A DNA stretch of 59,198 nucleotides from REDI01 sp038123735 (GCA_038123735.1 JAYPAP010000005.1:1-59198); one strand, 5' to 3'; numbered from the stretch's first letter, positions 25,848 to 35,133 are shown. The notes: generated by a model from the letters alone, not told the origin. Program-made: numbers and translations.

Positions 25848-26882
25848 GTGTTTGCGGTCATCCCTTTTTTTCCGAGAATTATCTTTGACCTTGGCAGTTT
25901 TGAAATCCACGGATTCGGGATCCTCGTAGCGCTGGGCTTCTTGCTGGGGGGCTGGCTGTCGATGAGTCGTGCGGAGCGTCACGGAGATGACGCAGATGCG
26001 ATCAATCGCCTCATTGGGTGGCTCGTCGTGGGCACCTTCGTGGGCGGTCACGTCGGCTATGGCCTGATGTACGATTTTGAAGGGTATATGAAGGATCCGG
26101 TCCGCTTTTTTTATGTCTGGGAAGGGCTCTCAAGCATCGGCGGATTCGTGGTGTGTGTGCCGCTCACGGTGTACTTCTTCGTGAAGAATCGACTTCCACT
26201 GTGGTCAAATTTGGATCATATGGCGTTTGGATTCGCCTTCGGTTGGTTCTTCGGGCGGATGGGGTGCACGGTAGCGCACGATCACCCTGGAACAGGGCTG
26301 ACTGTAGAGCAGGCACAAGGCCCGATGGGGCTCTTGGCAAAGTACTGCCGACCTATGGAGGGCGGCACCTGGGCGGTTCCCGATTGGATGGGTCAGCAAG
26401 CGCACGCACCGGCTACGCGGATGGACTACCGGTGGGGTCCCTGTCTCGAGGATGGAACGCCCGCATACAGCTATTTTGAAGATCTCACGAGCATGGACTT
26501 TACGGGGATCGTCGCCGCGCATGACATGGGCTTTTACGAGGCCTTGTTGTCTCTGGGCATTCTCTGCCTATTCTTGGTCATGGACCGGTTCCCGCAAAAA
26601 GCGGGCGTCTATCCCCTCATTCTTGGGGTGATTTATGGGCCGGCCCGGATGGCGATGGACTACCTGCGTCCAGAGCAGACCGACAATCGGTGGCTGACTC
26701 CGGATGTGCTGGGGATGCCTGACCTCGCTGGCGTGTGGAACGGGATCACGCCTGGACAGGTGGGAAGCCTGGTCATTCTGAGTGTAAGTGCGTTCTTCTT
26801 GGTGCGGCGCCTGACATCCAATGATGAACCGTATTGGAAGAAAGAGCGTCCTCCGGCAGACGACGAAGAATTCGAGGAGTAG
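25848..26882 (+). CDS. lgt: Prolipoprotein diacylglyceryl transferase
   Basis: About 344 residues from GTG 25848, picked because GAGGAGG ends 7 nt upstream; GTG 25824 is the alternative. Multi-pass membrane protein with the Lgt signature GRMGCTVAHDHPG (GRxGC-type) and YGPARMAMDYLR, and a conserved first His in FEIHGFGILVALGF. It transfers diacylglycerol to the lipobox Cys of prolipoproteins. It is longer than most Lgt (about 270-290) owing to an insertion between the signature and the next membrane helix, with two Cys (YCRPMEGGTW, GPCLEDGT). The many lipoprotein genes in this window are its expected substrates. A gene of unknown function follows by 71 nt. Confidence 0.93.
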   Translation: MFAVIPFFPRIIFDLGSFEIHGFGILVALGFLLGGWLSMSRAERHGDDADAINRLIGWLVVGTFVGGHVGYGLMYDFEGYMKDPVRFFYVWEGLSSIGGFVVCVPLTVYFFVKNRLPLWSNLDHMAFGFAFGWFFGRMGCTVAHDHPGTGLTVEQAQGPMGLLAKYCRPMEGGTWAVPDWMGQQAHAPATRMDYRWGPCLEDGTPAYSYFEDLTSMDFTGIVAAHDMGFYEALLSLGILCLFLVMDRFPQKAGVYPLILGVIYGPARMAMDYLRPEQTDNRWLTPDVLGMPDLAGVWNGITPGQVGSLVILSVSAFFLVRRLTSNDEPYWKKERPPADDEEFEE

Positions 26883-26953
26883 GCCACACCGGGATGCCCG
26901 GAGCGGGGCGATGGCGTTACGCCGTCGGAGAGTCGATCTATTGAGGAGATAGG

Positions 26954-27517
26954 ATGTCGGACAACACACTGAATAGTCGCGGACACGCGCTGGAAGGCAA
27001 GTTTTTCAACGACATGGAGGCCTCTCAGCTCGAGAAATTCAAGGCGGAGCGCGCCGCGAACTTGGCGGTGAGTGAGCTTGCGAGCCTCACTGGATTTCGC
27101 AATGAAGAAGTGCTTCGAAAGTTGGTCGACCTAGGGGTTGAAGCATCCAGTATGGCTGCGCTCAATCTCGTTCCGATGGTCTACGTGGCATGGATCGATC
27201 GCACCTTGGATGCACTCGAGCGCCGCACGATCATGGATGAAGTCACCAATGCCGGCCTTCAGGATTGGTCACCAGCCTACCAATTGCTGGAGTCTTGGCT
27301 CGACAAACCAATTCCCCAGGACCTATTCCCAGCATGGGCCGAATTCTACACCGCGATCGTCGCTGAGTTGGACGAGAGTGCCGCGGCCGACCTCCGCGCC
27401 GACGTGTTGGGCGGCGCAGAGCGGGTCGCCCGTGCCACTGGCGGATTCTTGGGCTTGGGAAGCATCTCCTCAGACGAGAAAGGTGCCCTTGAGCAAATCC
27501 GCGCCGTGGTGGGCTAG
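26954..27517 (+). CDS. Conserved-looking cytosolic protein of unknown function
   Basis: 187 residues; ATG 26954 with GAGGAGATAGG upstream. No signal peptide or membrane segment. Predicted all-helical. The first 45 residues (ALEGKFFNDMEASQLEKFKA) recall the ExKFxxD...FKA start of ATP synthase inhibitor zeta (DUF1476), but the rest, including a long helix LNLVPMVYVAWIDRTLDALE and a C-terminal FLGLGSISSDEKGALEQIRA, does not match that family, so no function is given. It follows lgt on the same strand and shares its CTAG stop with the convergent barrel gene. Confidence 0.6.
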   Translation: MSDNTLNSRGHALEGKFFNDMEASQLEKFKAERAANLAVSELASLTGFRNEEVLRKLVDLGVEASSMAALNLVPMVYVAWIDRTLDALERRTIMDEVTNAGLQDWSPAYQLLESWLDKPIPQDLFPAWAEFYTAIVAELDESAAADLRADVLGGAERVARATGGFLGLGSISSDEKGALEQIRAVVG

Positions 27518-28140
27518 AACGCTGCGCCTGCAGCAATCTGGAAGGCAAACCCGGAATACCCCATAGGCATCAGGGCCTCGCCGTCGAGGCGGTGGGTGTG
27601 CTGCAGCACACCCTGCCAACCCAGTTCGATCTGAGTGAGGGGGACGACCGCACGGTCTGGACTCCGGAATCGCAGTTCCACGCCCCCGCGTGCGGTCAGG
27701 CCGCCGGAGATTGCCGTAGAGCGCAATTGCCCTGGATGATCGCGACGATTGGGGTCGTCATCTAGACGCAGGTGCCCCACATGGCCCACCAGAGCGGTCA
27801 TCGCATAGGGATGAAGATAGTCGGTGAGAGCGACCTTGCCCCTCACGCCGGCCTGCAGGGTTGAAGCGGAATACGCGGAGCGAAGTACAATATCTGACGT
27901 CTCCCCGTCGAGGCGGGTGGCCGTTCGCATGCCACCCTGAACGCCGACGACGAGGTCTACGTTATCGGACAGGGCACGACCGTAACGGAGCCCATAGGCG
28001 GGTAAATTGCCATTGGATGCAAGCCCGTTGTCGGCGGCTGCGTTTGCCCTGGCAAAGCCGATCTGACCGACGATGTGATTGTCGTTGGCCACGCCAGTGG
28101 TGGAGAGACCGAGGCATAGTGCCGTGATGAGTGTTCTCAT
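27514..28140 (-). CDS. Outer-membrane beta-barrel protein
   Basis: 208 residues; signal peptide MRTLITALCLGLSTTGVA. The mature chain alternates hydrophobic and polar residues (GLRYGRALSDNVDLVVGVQG, AGVRGKVALTDYLHPYAM) and ends with a Phe after FAFQIAAGAAF, the BAM-type barrel end. About 8 strands are expected. Its ATG overlaps the stop of the second propeller gene by 4 nt (GGAGGGACA before ATG lies in that gene), so it belongs to the three-gene operon with the twin propeller lipoproteins. Convergent with 26954-27517 in CTAG. Specific role unknown. Confidence 0.75.
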   Translation of the reverse strand: MRTLITALCLGLSTTGVANDNHIVGQIGFARANAAADNGLASNGNLPAYGLRYGRALSDNVDLVVGVQGGMRTATRLDGETSDIVLRSAYSASTLQAGVRGKVALTDYLHPYAMTALVGHVGHLRLDDDPNRRDHPGQLRSTAISGGLTARGGVELRFRSPDRAVVPLTQIELGWQGVLQHTHRLDGEALMPMGYSGFAFQIAAGAAF

Positions 28141-29729
28141 TGTCCCTCCTCCGTGTTGGCTGCGAGTGGCGTCCCGATACCCAGTCCGGCGGCGGCGAAT
28201 CCGCCAACCTCCGTGATGGCCCCAGTCTCGGGGTCATAAAAACTGACCAGTCCGAGTCCGGCCTCGTGGGTGATCCAAAATCCTCCGTCGGGAAGGGTGC
28301 CAATGCGCGCGGGTGGGGCTTTCATGGCAACTTCAGTGGCTTGGTCCGTATAGATGTCGAGCTGGTACAGATAGTCTTCGTCTTGTTGCAAGACGAGGAC
28401 ATCCAGTCGTGACTCGGTCTTGCTGAATGCCACCCCGAGTCCAAGTCCATCCAGCAGTTTCGCGCTCGCGCTCCGACCCCGCCCGCTGCCGACCTCCAAG
28501 ATCTCCAGAACAGGACTTCGGTCATATAAGGCCTGAAGATCGCTATTTAGGGAGCCTTCGGGTCTCGACAATACGACTGCAAACTCTCCTCCCGGCGTGA
28601 GTTGTACGTCCACGGGAGGGTTTTCGAGGCGGAACTCGGTGAGTTCGCCGGTGTCATGGTCGATCGTGTAGACGTCCTTCTTGCCGGAACGAGACCAGAG
28701 AAGAGCTTGGCGGCCCGACATCAGGATGGCGTCCATGCCTTCATCGAGGTCGTAGGTCTCGACGTCGAAGGTGTCATGGTCGACGAAGTCCACCCGCGGT
28801 GAGTTGGCATGAACGATCACACTCGCATCGTCGACGAACGCGTCATCATTGAGGTCGGGAAGGAGGCTCATCGCTGAGGGTGTCCCAGACAGATTGACGA
28901 GGTTTATCGCGGGGTTCTCGAGCCGAAGCGCGTACAGATCATCCTGACCAGCGGCAGTGATCACGGCATAGGCGCCGTCTTGAGTGAGTTGGACGCCAAC
29001 CGGGTCAATGGACTGATCGGGGTCTAGGGTCAGGCTATAGCGAGCGCCGCGCTGGGGGGTCCCTGAGCTGAGGTCAATCGTGACCACCGCATCCTTGGAG
29101 AGCACGATCGCCCGGGATGAATCTTCGGAAAACAGGATCGAGTCCGCACCGAAGCCAACGCTTACTGAGGTCGCGATGTCGGCGCCGGTGGCCTGGAGGT
29201 CCAAGATGAGGACGCTCGTGAGGTCAACCACTCCAGATGCTTCTGCATCGAAGCCAAGTGTAGGGTCAAACCAGGCTACCGCCCATCGCCCATCTTTGGA
29301 AAACCCAAGGGCGTTGTGGTGATTACCGATGGGGATCCGCTGTCCGATCGCCCCGTCTGCGCCGATGATGGCGAGCTCAGAGCGCTCCACCCGATGTTGG
29401 GTCGGACAATCGTCGACGGTCTTCACCCCGCGGGTATCCCTGGGATCATCGGATTCGCAGCGTGTATAGACTGCTTTTACGACCAGAGAATCGCCGAGTG
29501 ACTGCTCGAACATGACGTCGATGAAGGCATCCTCAAGGGCGATGAGGTCGGCACCATTTTGGGTCACTCGCGCGAGCTTGCCACTGTGGGTCAGGTGGAC
29601 AAAGACAGCGTCGTCCAGGGCGACCACTCGGGTCGGCTCCCACAGCGGGTCTCCCCACGAAGTGTGGTTGCTGCCGTAGGACCAGCCGCACCCGCTGAGA
29701 GCGAGAGAGAGAAGTATGGTTCTAAGCAT
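28137..29729 (-). CDS. Beta-propeller lipoprotein B
   Basis: 530 residues; lipobox LSGC (Cys14). Series of propeller blades of YVTN/WD-like type: FSKDGRWAVAWFD, FSEDSSRAIVLSKDAVVTID, LTQDGAYAVITAAGQDDLYAL, LTPGGEFAVVLSRPEG. The last repeats end SFYDPETGAITEVGG. The length equals that of the upstream gene (530) and the order of blades is alike, so the two are tandem paralogues. Its ATG follows the upstream stop by 2 nt, with the RBS GAGGAG inside that gene. It may sit on the outer membrane with the barrel encoded next. Function unknown. Confidence 0.8.
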   Translation of the reverse strand: MLRTILLSLALSGCGWSYGSNHTSWGDPLWEPTRVVALDDAVFVHLTHSGKLARVTQNGADLIALEDAFIDVMFEQSLGDSLVVKAVYTRCESDDPRDTRGVKTVDDCPTQHRVERSELAIIGADGAIGQRIPIGNHHNALGFSKDGRWAVAWFDPTLGFDAEASGVVDLTSVLILDLQATGADIATSVSVGFGADSILFSEDSSRAIVLSKDAVVTIDLSSGTPQRGARYSLTLDPDQSIDPVGVQLTQDGAYAVITAAGQDDLYALRLENPAINLVNLSGTPSAMSLLPDLNDDAFVDDASVIVHANSPRVDFVDHDTFDVETYDLDEGMDAILMSGRQALLWSRSGKKDVYTIDHDTGELTEFRLENPPVDVQLTPGGEFAVVLSRPEGSLNSDLQALYDRSPVLEILEVGSGRGRSASAKLLDGLGLGVAFSKTESRLDVLVLQQDEDYLYQLDIYTDQATEVAMKAPPARIGTLPDGGFWITHEAGLGLVSFYDPETGAITEVGGFAAAGLGIGTPLAANTEEGQ

Positions 29730-29731
29730 GA

Positions 29732-31324
29732 CTACTCCTCGATCTTGCTGTTGAGTTCAAAGCCGGTGATCGTCTCCAGTCGCCCAGTGAGGTCTTCGCC
29801 GGGACCAGCAGGACCTTCGGGCGGGTGATAGAAGCTGATTCTGCCGAGGGGATGTTCCTGACTGACCCAGGCGGGAGGGGTGTCGGGATCACCCTCTAGG
29901 ACCGGCATTACGCCAACATAGGCTGGCAAGCTCTTGAGGCGGATTTCATCGTACAGCAGAGTGCGGTAGTCGATCTCCACCATCGAAGGTTGTCCATCCA
30001 TGATGAAATAGCCGTGCTCGCCGTCTCCGGAGTTGGCGAAACCAATGGGCTCCGCAGGGAGAACAACAGGGTTTTCTCGAAGATTATCGGTGTCCAAAGA
30101 CAGGAGGGTCATCGCCCAGTCGGTATCCCAAGTCGAGCCCGGCTTTGTGTCTGGCGCGCGCTCTTGGCTGTGGAGCACGAGAAGGCTCTCTCCAGTTGGC
30201 GTCACAGCCATGCTTCGGACTGGCTTTACCAGATCCTGGACTACGACGGCATCGGTGGTGGTGTCCCAGATCGCATACAGATTGGACGAAGCGCTCGTGG
30301 TGTAGAGCACGCCGGTATCTCCGGTAGAATCGAAGACAACTGAGCCAGCGACCAGCTCGGGGGGCAGTTCCAGCACCCGTGGCGGAACCGTGGGATCGTC
30401 TGCGGTGTAGATCCAAACTTCTCCGGAAGAGCGCGCCACGGCGACAGCGCTCAATCCATCGGGAGAGAGGTCAAGGTCGGTGGGGTTTTCACCGGCTGGG
30501 ATGCGCGTTCGGGTCCGTTCTTCGAGGTCCACTACGAGGAGGTCCGAAGCCCCAAATTGGCGGACATACGCAAACTCTCCGGAAGGAGAGAGGACGACTT
30601 CTTCCGCTTTCGGCGGGTCGAGCTCGGTGCCCACATCAATGCGTTGGGGGCTGAGGAAGTCCTCGGTAAGATCGACGAGCCACAACGCCTCATCTGCGAC
30701 GATAACCGCCAGTTTTCCGTCTTTCGAGTACTGGATGTCGCGGATGTTGAAGGAGGCCGACATCGCGAAGTGGAGGCCGTCTGGTATGGAGACGAAGCTC
30801 ACCTCGTTAAAGGACTGGATCCCATTTGCGGGCGGATCATCTGGGCGAACCGCAGCTTCACTGTGGAATAGGCCGACCCAGGCTCCATCGGGTGACATGC
30901 GCATCGCGTTGAAGTTGTCTCGTACCTGAGTGGTGGTGACCTCGAGGGATTCTGCGTTCACGATACTGACGCTATCCCCTGCCCGATTAAAGACCGCTGC
31001 GTAGCTGTAGTCCGGAGTGACCAGGACGAGCCGTGGGTCAGCACCCACTTCAACCGTCTTTACGTCGAGGGAAAAGGCATCGATCCGAGTGACGGTGTCT
31101 CTTTCCGGATTGGCCACGAAGACATAGACATCGGTACCGCTCGGCGGCAGGGCCAGGAAGTCATCTTCACCTTCGGGGGGGGATTCGCCGTCTTGGTCAG
31201 CGTCCCAGTCACCGGGTTCCTCCGAGCCGAAGCCGTTTGCATCATCGCGGGCGGCGAACTCACTCTCCGCACAAGCCGAAAACAGTGTTGCAACCGCTAG
31301 TAGCGGCCTCAGAGTAGTGTACAT
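29732..31324 (-). CDS. Beta-propeller lipoprotein A
   Basis: 530 residues; ATG 31324 with GAGGAG upstream; lipobox LFSAC (Cys18) and an acidic Asp/Glu/Gly linker. Propeller blades of the YVTN type: VANPERDTVTRIDAFSLDVK, VFNRAGDSVSIVNAESLEVT, LSPSGEFAYVRQFGASDLLV, LSPDGLSAVAVARSSGEVWI. The end SFYHPPEGPAGPGEDLTG corresponds to SFYDPETG in the next gene. First gene of the operon A-B-barrel; the promoter must lie in 31325-31421. Likely binds a partner at the cell surface or periplasm; no catalytic motif. Confidence 0.82.
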   Translation of the reverse strand: MYTTLRPLLAVATLFSACAESEFAARDDANGFGSEEPGDWDADQDGESPPEGEDDFLALPPSGTDVYVFVANPERDTVTRIDAFSLDVKTVEVGADPRLVLVTPDYSYAAVFNRAGDSVSIVNAESLEVTTTQVRDNFNAMRMSPDGAWVGLFHSEAAVRPDDPPANGIQSFNEVSFVSIPDGLHFAMSASFNIRDIQYSKDGKLAVIVADEALWLVDLTEDFLSPQRIDVGTELDPPKAEEVVLSPSGEFAYVRQFGASDLLVVDLEERTRTRIPAGENPTDLDLSPDGLSAVAVARSSGEVWIYTADDPTVPPRVLELPPELVAGSVVFDSTGDTGVLYTTSASSNLYAIWDTTTDAVVVQDLVKPVRSMAVTPTGESLLVLHSQERAPDTKPGSTWDTDWAMTLLSLDTDNLRENPVVLPAEPIGFANSGDGEHGYFIMDGQPSMVEIDYRTLLYDEIRLKSLPAYVGVMPVLEGDPDTPPAWVSQEHPLGRISFYHPPEGPAGPGEDLTGRLETITGFELNSKIEE

Positions 31325-31421
31325 TATGCTCTCCTCGTGACCCGTACGGTATTACGATTGGCTTGACGTGGATGTGACATGAAGATGGGTGAGCCGCCTA
31401 TCAAATCCTTCATATAGCAAC

Positions 31422-32577
31422 TTAAAGGTCTCTGACGTCGGGTCGAGATGGCCCGGGAAAACTGACCACATGTACATCGACCTGTCGATAGGGGATCGAG
31501 ATCCCTTCATCCTTGAGCGCATGCCAGATATCGGTTCGTAAGTTGCTCTGAACGATGACACTATTCCATGGGTCAGTGGTCCATACCATCACGTGGAATA
31601 CGATGCTTGACTCGGCGAAATCCATGAGCAAAANNNNNNNNNNACTTCGGGTCATTCGCTGCCTCAGCGACGCGATGCAAGCGGGCCATCACGATGTCGA
31701 CGTTGGAGTCGTACGAAACGCCAACCACGGCGGTGACGCGAAGGGAAAGGTCTCCAATCGTCAGGTTCTTGACCGTGTTTTGGGCGAGAAGCGAGTTGGG
31801 GAGAATCAGGTCCTCATCGTCTCGACTACGGGCGACCGTCGAACGCACACCCATGCGAACGATCCGAACGATTCGCCCCTCCACCTCAAGCACATCGCCG
31901 GGCTTTATTGCCCCTTCTACCAGCAGGATGATCCCCGATACGAAGTTCTGCGAGATGTTCTGGAGGGCAAAACCGATGGTGACAGCGAACACCGCGCCCA
32001 GGGTGAACAGGGCGGTGAGGTTGATGCCGGCGGTGGTCAGGGCGACGGCGATGCCCACAAGAATGATGAGATAGCGCCCCAGATTGAGCAATACGCCCAC
32101 GGTACCTGAGGTATCTACGCCGCGATCTCGCAGAGCGCTGGTCGTGAGGCTCGAGATGAATGTGCTGGACCAAAAGGTACCCACCACCACTGCGATGAGA
32201 ATGAACAGCGCGCTGACGGTGAGCGTCGTGTCGCCGAGCTCGGTGATCTTGGCGTTGAGGATGGCGCTCATGAGGTCGAGCAGCCAACTCACTGGGGCGC
32301 CGAAGTTGCCGACGGCGAGGAGGACGCACAAGCCGGATCCGACAATTTGGAGGGCAAGATAGAGGAGGCGCTCCTTGGCCGAGGTGCCATCCACATCGGC
32401 GTCGGCCGTCGCTGCTCCCACGCGCCACCACATGATACCTGCCATGGCGAGCCAGAAGAGCCCCAGGGCAAACGCTACGGGAGAGGGGCCGAAGTCCAGC
32501 CCGAAGTGGCTAAGCAAGGGAGTCGTGAGGAGCTCGCGCACGTACTGAGCGATGTCTTGCCATTTGATGATGTCCAA
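31422..32577 (-). CDS. mscS: Small-conductance mechanosensitive channel (MscS family)
   Basis: About 385 residues across a 10-N gap (31634-31643) that breaks the frame. Three or more membrane helices precede the pore helix region LGAVFAVTIGFALQNISQNF (the MscS TM3 with GFALQ). Then the beta-domain: GAIKPGDVLEVEGRIVRIV, and RSRDDEDLILPNSLLAQNTV, the PN loop. After the gap it resumes DFAESSIVFHVMVWTTDP and ends with GISIPYRQVDVHVV, the typical C-terminal IPxPQ-like region. MscS opens under membrane tension to protect from osmotic downshock. It lies downstream of tRNA-Leu and its terminator on the same strand. Confidence 0.92.
31634..31643. other. Assembly gap (10 N) in mscS
   Basis: Frames on the two sides differ; only a short segment between ANDPK and LLMDFAESS seems to be missing. 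Confidence 0.95.
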
Positions 32578-32639
32578 CAGTGGCTCCTCAGCGCTTGGCG
32601 AATGCCGATGCTCCTGCTCAATATGTCACACGCGAACCG

Positions 32640-32679
32640 AAAAATAAAAAGGGCGCCAGCTACATTAGCTGGCGCCCTT
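32640..32679 (-). terminator. Strong terminator after tRNA-Leu
   Basis: Perfect hairpin AAGGGCGCCAGCTA-ATG-TAGCTGGCGCCCTT on the minus strand (32649-32679), followed by a T-rich tract (32640-32650). Its first arm starts right after the tRNA discriminator base. Confidence 0.93.
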
Positions 32680-32680
32680 A

Positions 32681-32764
32681 TGCGAAAGGGGGGAGTCGAC
32701 CCCCCACGGGTGTTACCCAACAGTAACCTTAATCCTGCGCGTCTACCAGTTCCGCCACTCTCGC
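32681..32764 (-). tRNA. tRNA-Leu (anticodon TAA)
   Basis: 84-nt cloverleaf on the minus strand: acceptor GCGAGAG / CTTTCGC (one G-U pair), D-arm GGCGGAACTGGTAGACGC, anticodon loop GATTAAG with TAA, long class II variable arm TGTTGGGTAACACCCG, T-arm GGGGGTCGACTCCCCC, discriminator A. CCA is not encoded, unlike the tRNA-Arg at 8252. It reads UUA/UUG. Confidence 0.94.
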
Positions 32765-32779
32765 GAAGCATCCGGCGTA

Positions 32780-32812
32780 TAGTCCAATCGACTCCGGAGA
32801 GCCAACAGGAAG
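32780..32812 (-). promoter_or_regulatory. Possible promoter of tRNA-Leu
   Basis: On the minus strand TTGGCT, 18 nt, then TATACG, ending about 10 nt before the tRNA 5' end. Matches sigma-70 only loosely. Confidence 0.35.
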
Positions 32813-32860
32813 TCAACCGTTCATCCTACTGCAGGTGGGCCCAGCGACCCAGCCTAAGGC

Positions 32861-34240
32861 CTACTTGAGTTCGGCCTTGCAGGTGGTCACGATCTCCAGT
32901 TCATCCTTACCCTTTCCGCCCGTACAGTCCGTGGCGGTGAGTTGAAGGAAGCTGACATCTTCGATCGTGCCAAGCTCGGATGGCTGGAAGCTCGGGGTCT
33001 CGACAGTAGCGGTGAGACCATCATTACGGCCTTTCAGGCGAATGCTGCTGTCGCGAGTCACTTCCCACTCGAGGGTGAACTCATCGCCATCAGGGTCAGA
33101 CGCTGTGGCCGTGATGTTGATCGGTGCTGCATCATCCCCAATCTTGTCGCAGGACGTGGTCAACGGTGACCAGGAATATGGGATGCGCTCCTGTTTGCAA
33201 AGGGTCACGCCGTAGTCGATGAGTTGGTCTTCTCCGACATCCACGAGTGGGATGTCATTGGTCGAGCGTTCATCGACATCGACGGTGATCGTGTCTGGGC
33301 GAGACCATGCTTGGCCATCGAATACCGAGCAGGAGAGCTGATATTCACCAGCCACGTCGAAGAAGAGGTCGGGCTTGGCAGCGTTCTGGTTCGAGATGTA
33401 CCGATTGTCGACATCGGAGCCTTCTGGGGCCGCTTGGACGGTCCACCAGTAGAACAGCAGGTCGCCGTCGGGGTCGGTGGAAGCGCTACAGTCGAAGGGA
33501 ACGCTTCTGCAGTCTTCGGCGGTGCTGTCGCCGCCAGCGTTGGCGGTTGGAGCACGGTTTTCCCCAGAGAAGTCAAGCGTAACTTCGTCTGCCTCGGAGC
33601 ATGCCTGCGGGCTGCATACGATCAATCCAAGGGTGTACTCGCCAGGGACATCAGGGGTGAATGAAGCGGAGCGCTCGGTCTGACCATCGACGTCGTTTCG
33701 CTGGAGCTCCGAGCTGTAAGGCTTCGTGACGAGGAACCACTCATACGAGAGCAGGCCGCCGAGAGGATCTTGGCTTTGGCCGCCATCCATGGTCGCTGGG
33801 CCAGGGAAGGCCAGAGTCTGGTCGTTACCGGCGTTAGCGACGGGCTTTTCATCGGGCTCGGTGGCGTTGACGACGATGTAGGAAGGGTCGCTGTAGAGCT
33901 TCCCGTCGTAGGTGAGGAGTTCGATGACGTAGACGCCAGTCGCGTCCGGTTGGAACGTGGTTGTGCCAGCGTCGATTGAGCGGTTGGATGTGAAGGGGTC
34001 GGCTTGCTCGTCGCGGTTGCTCGCGGCTGGGGCCTGGTCGATGGACCAGTAGAACTCCAGCGTGTCGCCATCGGAGTCGAAGGACGAACGACCGTCGAGG
34101 AAGACGGTGAGGTTGGCAGCCTGGACGATGTCGTCTCCCAACTCGGCCACTGGGGCATCATTTCGGTTGACACTGACTTCTGGATTGCAGGCAGTGGTCG
34201 ACGCGATGGCGAGGACGAGAGAGATCGGGGCGAAGCGCAT
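32861..34240 (-). CDS. PKD-repeat lipoprotein, paralogue of 630-2000
   Basis: 459 residues; lipobox STTAC (Cys18). About four PKD-like units: LDGRSSFDSDGDTLEFYWSI, VANAGNDQTLAFPGPATMDG, FTPDVPGEYTLGLIVCSPQA, CSASTDPDGDLLFYWWTVQA and DVAGEYQLSCSVFDGQAW; the last unit is the most divergent and ends CTGGKGKDELEIVTTC. Length, domain order and the Cys-containing last unit mirror the lipoprotein at 630-2000, so the two are paralogues. Surface or periplasmic binding role is likely; the partner is not known. Monocistronic, upstream of tRNA-Leu. Confidence 0.85.
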   Translation of the reverse strand: MRFAPISLVLAIASTTACNPEVSVNRNDAPVAELGDDIVQAANLTVFLDGRSSFDSDGDTLEFYWSIDQAPAASNRDEQADPFTSNRSIDAGTTTFQPDATGVYVIELLTYDGKLYSDPSYIVVNATEPDEKPVANAGNDQTLAFPGPATMDGGQSQDPLGGLLSYEWFLVTKPYSSELQRNDVDGQTERSASFTPDVPGEYTLGLIVCSPQACSEADEVTLDFSGENRAPTANAGGDSTAEDCRSVPFDCSASTDPDGDLLFYWWTVQAAPEGSDVDNRYISNQNAAKPDLFFDVAGEYQLSCSVFDGQAWSRPDTITVDVDERSTNDIPLVDVGEDQLIDYGVTLCKQERIPYSWSPLTTSCDKIGDDAAPINITATASDPDGDEFTLEWEVTRDSSIRLKGRNDGLTATVETPSFQPSELGTIEDVSFLQLTATDCTGGKGKDELEIVTTCKAELK

Positions 34241-34416
34241 TCTTTGCTCCTAAGTTTCGGTGGGAACCCGAGTCGCTGGTAAACATTAGCACCGGAGCGT
34301 ACCACCTGAGGAGGATGCTCGTCAATCGGATCTAAGGGGTCAAGTTGTCGGTTGCGCAATACCCCTCTTGCCGGTCGGTACTTGGTAACTACATGGTGGC
34401 CCGCGGAGGATGGGTG

Positions 34417-35133
34417 ATGGGCGTTTTCGACTTTATGATGAGTGAAGAGAAGAAGATTGCGAAGCATGTTCGCCGACTGACCAATCGGGACAAGCAGCCC
34501 GAAGACCGTGAAGCTTCCGCGGTTTGGTTGGCGGAGCAAGGCTCTCCGCAGGCGCTGATCGGAATGCTCTCGCGGTTCGACGTCAGTCTCGACCAGTCGA
34601 TCAAGGATCAAGGGGAGAAAGACCAGCTATTTGCGCTGGCGGTACGCGTGGGTGAGCCCATGGTCGCACCGTGCAAGGCATGGTTGCTCCAATGCAAGTC
34701 CGTGGCTCGTCCCCTGGCGTTGCTAGAGAGGTTGCTCTCTGCGGAAGCGGCTATCCAGGCTGCTTATGAGGTGCTAGAAGTCGAGCGAGAACATGGGAAC
34801 GATTTCAAGCCGGATAAGAAAAAGGCGGTCTTGATCTGGCTGACGGACCGCAAACATACGGGCGCTGTGGAAGCGGTCTTGCCGCTCCTGAGTGACTTCG
34901 ATGAGGGGGTTCGCTACGCAGCGGTGGAAGTGATCGCGGCGCAGGATGGCGAGCGTGGTGTGGATGGCCTGCTCGACTTGCTCCTGGATCCTGAGGAGGA
35001 GTCCAATCGGTTGCGAGCCCGGATCTGTGAGGTCTTTGCGGCGCGCAGCTGGTCGGTGGAGGCACGGGCGGCTGAGCTTGAGTCGGCGATGCCTGATGGA
35101 TTTGCTGTCAGGGATGGGCGAATCGTCGCTTGA
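34417..35133 (+). CDS. HEAT-repeat-like protein
   Basis: 238 residues from ATG 34417 (GGAGG about 8 nt before); upstream in-frame starts have no good RBS. All-helical with HEAT-like pairs: DREASAVWLAEQGSPQALIG, TDRKHTGAVEAVLPLLSDFD then EGVRYAAVEVIAAQDGERGV and DGLLDLLLDPEEESNRLRAR. The last two are classical HEAT repeat spacing (PxxLxDxxxxVRxAA). A scaffold for protein contacts in the cytosol; no signal peptide. Divergent from the PKD lipoprotein. Function unknown. Confidence 0.72.
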   Translation: MGVFDFMMSEEKKIAKHVRRLTNRDKQPEDREASAVWLAEQGSPQALIGMLSRFDVSLDQSIKDQGEKDQLFALAVRVGEPMVAPCKAWLLQCKSVARPLALLERLLSAEAAIQAAYEVLEVEREHGNDFKPDKKKAVLIWLTDRKHTGAVEAVLPLLSDFDEGVRYAAVEVIAAQDGERGVDGLLDLLLDPEEESNRLRARICEVFAARSWSVEARAAELESAMPDGFAVRDGRIVA

